Source: CAZXVW01 sp964644025 (GTDB taxonomy: Bacteria > Acidobacteriota > Terriglobia > Bryobacterales > Bryobacteraceae). Taken from it: 17,352 bases of DNA. Below the pieces are notes generated by a model. The model ran no database searches. It was not told where the DNA came from and saw only the letters and a program-made list of their open reading frames with translations. The stretch's first letter is position 1. Each line of letters begins with the position of its first letter. The stretch spans positions 1 through 17,352 of the forward strand of contig CAZXVW010000080.1 in the NCBI GenBank assembly GCA_964644025.1, read 5' to 3'. Positions 14,456 through 17,352 of this stretch are shown here, in pieces. A program made the position numbers and the translations under genes.

Positions 14456-17281
14456 ATGAGAATCCCCTCGCGCCTCCTCGTTCCACTGCTTTTTGCGGCT
14501 CTCATTCCGGCCGCGCCGGCCGTCTCCCGCCATATCTTGGAGGAACGGCCACTCACTTTCGAGCCGAATCGCGGGCAGAGCGATGCTCGGGTCTGTTTTC
14601 TGGCCCGTGCCTCCGGCCAGACGATTTTCATCACCCGCTCCGAGGTGGTGATGGTTCTCCACTCCGGTTTTTCTCCCGGGCAACTGCGGCTCGGGTTTCC
14701 GGGCCGCCGGGGCGATCTGGCTTTCGAGCCGGAAGGCCTGCTGGCCGGCCGGAACAATTATCTGCGCGGACGCGATCCCGCTCGCTGGTGTTTGCGGGTG
14801 CCCACTTATTCCCGCCTCCGCGCCCCCAGCGTCTACCCCGGCGTCGACCTGCTGCTGCACGGCAACAGCGGGCGGCTCGAATTCGATTTCATCGTGGCCC
14901 CGGGCGCCGACCCCTCGCGAATCCGTCTGCGCTATGACGCGCCGGTGGTCCCGGTAATGGATGCCGATGGCAACCTGGTATTCCGGACCCCGGCCGGCGT
15001 GGTGCGCCAGAACCGGCCCATCGCCTACCAGGAGGGCGCGGCCGGCCGGAGGGAGATTCGGGCCGAATACGTGCTCACCGGCTCCGGCGACATCGCCTTT
15101 CGATTGGGAGACTATGACCGGGGACGGGAGCTGGTGATCGATCCGGTCATCGGCTTTTCAACCTTCCTCGGTGGCGCTGGTCTGGATGAAGCCCGGGGAA
15201 TCGCCGTCGACCAGCAAGGCTACGTCTACGTGGCCGGCGCCACCCAGTCGCCCGATTTTCCGGCCACCGGCGGCTCCGGTTACCACAGCGGCCCACTCCC
15301 CGGTGACGCGTTTGTGACCAAGCTCAAGCCCGATGGCAGCGGGGTGGTTTATTCGACATTTCTTGGCGGCAACTACGGCGATGCCGCCCGGGCTATTGCG
15401 GTGGACGCGGCGGGCAACGCCTACGTCGCCGGCGAGACGGAATCTGTCGATTTTCCGGTCAGTTCCGGGGCGTACCAGACGTTCAACTCGAGCACCGGAA
15501 TCTACCCGGAAGGATTCGTCACTAAGTTGAAGGTCGACGGTTCAGGCTTCCAGTACTCGACGTACCTGGGAAGTGGTTATACGGACCGGGTTTACGGGAT
15601 TGCCGTGGATAGCCAGGGGAATGCCTACGTGGCGGGCGCCTCCGATTCGAACGGGTTTCCCACGACGATCGGCGCGTTCCGGACCTCCTGCGGGGGGTTG
15701 GGCTTCGGCGGATTTGTGACCAAGCTCAAAGCCGATGGCAGCGGGCTCGACTACTCGACGCGCCTGTGCGGCTCGGCCAATGACGAAGCGCTCGGCATCG
15801 CCGTGGACGGCGAAGGGAACGCCTACGTGGCCGGGGTGACGGATTCGGAAGACTTTCCGGTTACCGCGGGGGCCTTCCGGACGCTGGGCGGCGGGGACAA
15901 TGAAGACGGCTTCCTGGCCAAGCTGGCCCCGGACGGGCAGTCGCTGGTCTACTCCACCTATATTGGTGGGAGCGCTTCAGATTGGGTGACCGGTGTCGCG
16001 GTGAATTCCGACGGAGCCGCTTACGCCGCCGGCCGCACCCGGTCCACGGACTTTCCCGTGACGGCCGGCGTGGTCGGGCCCGCGCATTTCGATGACGGCA
16101 TCTTCGATGACGCCTTCCTCGTCGCCATGAACCCGGCGGGAACCGCCCCATTGTGGGCTACCTACCTGGGCGGCAGCCGGGCCGACCAGGCCACCGGCAT
16201 CGCCGTGGACGGCGCGGGCGCCGCCTACGTCACCGGCGTGACGGAATCCCCCGATTTCCCGGTGACGCCGGCCCTCTGCCAGACCGGCTACCGGGGGCGC
16301 GGCGACGCCTACATCGCCAAGCTGCGGCCGGGTGGAACCGGCATCGAGTATGCCTTTTATCTCGGCGGGCGGGCGCGGGACCAGGGCCTCGCCGTCGCCG
16401 TCGGGCCCGGCGGCGCCCCATACGTGGCCGGCCGGACCGCCTCGCCGAATTTCCCCACGACCCAAGGGGCCTTCCGGACCGCTTACGGCGAAGGCTACGG
16501 CGGCGCGACGGACGTCTTCATCACCCGGATCGATGACGCCGCCGCGCCGGCGCCCCCGTGTGTGGCGTTGAACGGACTGCTCAATGGGGCGAGCTTCCTG
16601 CCCGGGCCGGTGGCTCCCGGCGAGATCGTCAGCTTGTTCGGCGCTGGTCTGGGGCCCGATCCGCTGGCGGTCTTCCAGTTGAACGGGAGCAACATCATTG
16701 AAAAAGAGCTCGCAGGAACCCGGGTCCTGTTTGACGGCGAGCCGGCGCCCATCATTGCCGCCTCCTCCGGCCAGGTGAACGCCATCGTGCCGTACTCGGT
16801 GGCCGGCCGTGACGCCACGACAGTCAAGGTGGAATACCAGGGCGCGACGACGGCCGAGTTTACGGTTCCGGTGGCGGAAGCCTCGCCCGCCATCTTCACG
16901 CTGGATCGCTCCGGATCCGGCCCGGGAGCCATCCTCAACCAGGATTACACGATCAACGGCCCCAACAACCGGGCTGCGAAAGGCTCGATCGTGCAGATTT
17001 TCGCCACCGGGGAAGGACAGACCGCTCCCGCCGGCATCGACGGCAAGATCGCCGCGATGAGGCTCGAAGACCTGCCGGCGCCCCTGCTGCCGGTGACGGT
17101 GACCATTGGTGGCCTGGACGCGCCGGTGCATTACGCCGGGGCCGCGCCCGGCCTGGTGGCGGGCGTGATCCAGATCAACGCCGAGGTTCCGCGCGATGCG
17201 GCCTCCGGCAGCGCCGTACCCATCGTGATCAGGATCGGCGACCGCACCAGCCCAGCGGGCGTCACGCTGGCGGTTCAATAG
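14456..17281 (+). CDS. Secreted SBBP beta-propeller protein with Solibacter-type C-terminal domain (941 aa)
   Basis: The signal peptide is about residues 1-23 (LLVPLLFAALIPAAPAVS). Residues 30-232 match the N-terminal region usual before SBBP repeats (LTFEPNRGQSDARVCFLARA; PGVDLLLHGNSGRLEFDFIV; ELVIDPVI). Seven SBBP repeats follow (about 235-693), each of the form STxLGGxxxD ... GIAVDxxGNAYVAGxTxSxDFP ... FVTKLxxDGSG. Residues 702-941 resemble the Solibacter C-terminal domain (TIGR03437 type): NGASFLPGPVAPGEIVSLFG, GEPAPIIAASSGQVNAIVPY, GSIVQIFATGEGQTAP. Its role is unknown. An extracellular binding or structural protein is likely. The ATG at 14456 directly follows a TTG at 14453, which could also start translation, with GGA at 14445 as a weak ribosome site. 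It lies downstream of the subtilase, which may process it or share its export. The domain calls are strong by motif and the function is not. Confidence 0.9.
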   Translation: MRIPSRLLVPLLFAALIPAAPAVSRHILEERPLTFEPNRGQSDARVCFLARASGQTIFITRSEVVMVLHSGFSPGQLRLGFPGRRGDLAFEPEGLLAGRNNYLRGRDPARWCLRVPTYSRLRAPSVYPGVDLLLHGNSGRLEFDFIVAPGADPSRIRLRYDAPVVPVMDADGNLVFRTPAGVVRQNRPIAYQEGAAGRREIRAEYVLTGSGDIAFRLGDYDRGRELVIDPVIGFSTFLGGAGLDEARGIAVDQQGYVYVAGATQSPDFPATGGSGYHSGPLPGDAFVTKLKPDGSGVVYSTFLGGNYGDAARAIAVDAAGNAYVAGETESVDFPVSSGAYQTFNSSTGIYPEGFVTKLKVDGSGFQYSTYLGSGYTDRVYGIAVDSQGNAYVAGASDSNGFPTTIGAFRTSCGGLGFGGFVTKLKADGSGLDYSTRLCGSANDEALGIAVDGEGNAYVAGVTDSEDFPVTAGAFRTLGGGDNEDGFLAKLAPDGQSLVYSTYIGGSASDWVTGVAVNSDGAAYAAGRTRSTDFPVTAGVVGPAHFDDGIFDDAFLVAMNPAGTAPLWATYLGGSRADQATGIAVDGAGAAYVTGVTESPDFPVTPALCQTGYRGRGDAYIAKLRPGGTGIEYAFYLGGRARDQGLAVAVGPGGAPYVAGRTASPNFPTTQGAFRTAYGEGYGGATDVFITRIDDAAAPAPPCVALNGLLNGASFLPGPVAPGEIVSLFGAGLGPDPLAVFQLNGSNIIEKELAGTRVLFDGEPAPIIAASSGQVNAIVPYSVAGRDATTVKVEYQGATTAEFTVPVAEASPAIFTLDRSGSGPGAILNQDYTINGPNNRAAKGSIVQIFATGEGQTAPAGIDGKIAAMRLEDLPAPLLPVTVTIGGLDAPVHYAGAAPGLVAGVIQINAEVPRDAASGSAVPIVIRIGDRTSPAGVTLAVQ
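15158..16534 (+). repeat. Seven SBBP repeats (about 65 residues each)
   Basis: Repeats begin near residues 235, 300, 368, 434, 500, 568 and 633 of the encoded protein. Repeats 1 and 3 share almost the same DNA around TTTGTGACCAAGCTCAA (about 15311 and 15714), which suggests duplication or gene conversion. Seven units match one closed seven-bladed propeller. Repeat 7 is the most divergent. Confidence 0.85.
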
Positions 17282-17305
17282 CGCCCTTCAGCGAATTCAA
17301 CGTCC

Positions 17306-17349
17306 GGGACTGTCCCCTGTGTCCCGAAGCGCAGCGGAGTGGACACAGG
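17306..17349. repeat. Compound inverted repeat downstream of the SBBP gene, cut by the window end
   Basis: GGGAC-T-GTCCC (17306-17316) is immediately followed by a 9-bp perfect stem, CCTGTGTCC (17316-17324) with GGACACAGG (17341-17349), around a 16-nt loop. No T-run is seen before the window ends. It could be a terminator, a REP-like interspersed repeat or the end of an insertion. The next sequence is needed to choose. Confidence 0.55.
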
Positions 17350-17352
17350 CGG

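Noticed and set aside
15977..17278. 433-residue open frame on the minus strand
   Set aside because: It is antisense to the SBBP repeats and the Solibacter-type domain. The repetitive Gly/Asp/Arg content mirrors the real gene.
1..17352. tRNA, rRNA, riboswitch or phage genes
   Set aside because: I looked for cloverleaf-like segments, conserved rRNA blocks and known phage gene types in the non-coding stretches and saw none. A covariance-model search would be needed to exclude small RNAs.

Overview
The window is GC-rich, densely coding bacterial DNA and most probably comes from an acidobacterium of the Solibacter/Bryobacter group (Acidobacteriota, Bryobacterales). The evidence is protein-based. 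One protein ends in what looks like the 'Solibacter uncharacterized C-terminal domain' (TIGR03437 type). A 1186-residue outer-membrane receptor has the CarboxypepD_reg + plug + barrel layout that is greatly expanded in these bacteria. An SBBP beta-propeller protein, a secreted subtilase and several secreted proteins of no recognised family fit the same picture. No rRNA, tRNA or CRISPR array was seen.

Layout. (1) 1-1026 is a mobile-element scar. It holds the N-terminal part of an IS1634/IS4-like transposase interrupted by an in-frame TAG, then about 580 bp without a confident gene. That gap contains two adjacent identical 22-bp repeats, an abutting perfect 18-bp palindrome and one possible 41-residue Cys-containing ORF. 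(2) 1027-3491, minus strand, is a three-gene cluster led by a LacI-family regulator, followed by two secreted proteins. The first of these (half a VOC/glyoxalase-like domain plus a Cys-rich tail) is tightly coupled to lacI. (3) 3492-3842 is a divergent regulatory region with LacI-type operator matches near both genes and a candidate sigma70 promoter. (4) 3843-10959, plus strand, encodes a TonB-dependent receptor, a GH42 glycosidase with a lipoprotein signal, and an L-fucose/L-arabinose-isomerase-family protein. (5) 11020-11760, minus strand, is a secreted protein of unknown function. (6) 12019-17281, plus strand, encodes a secreted PA-domain subtilase followed 13 nt later by a secreted seven-repeat SBBP protein with the Solibacter C-terminal domain. 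A hairpin-rich repeat follows at the window edge.

How the genes may work together. Regions 2-4 look like a small LacI-controlled carbohydrate-use locus without SusD. The receptor would import an oligosaccharide or glycoside, the GH42 enzyme would release a terminal galactose- or arabinopyranose-type sugar, and the isomerase would convert an aldose to a ketose. Operator-like sites on both sides of the divergent region suggest one repressor controls both its own operon and the uptake operon. The substrate is inferred, not shown. Regions 5-6 are unrelated cell-surface or secreted functions. The least explained parts are the VOC-half/Cys-rich protein tied to lacI, the secreted orphans, and the repeat/palindrome block near 792-845.
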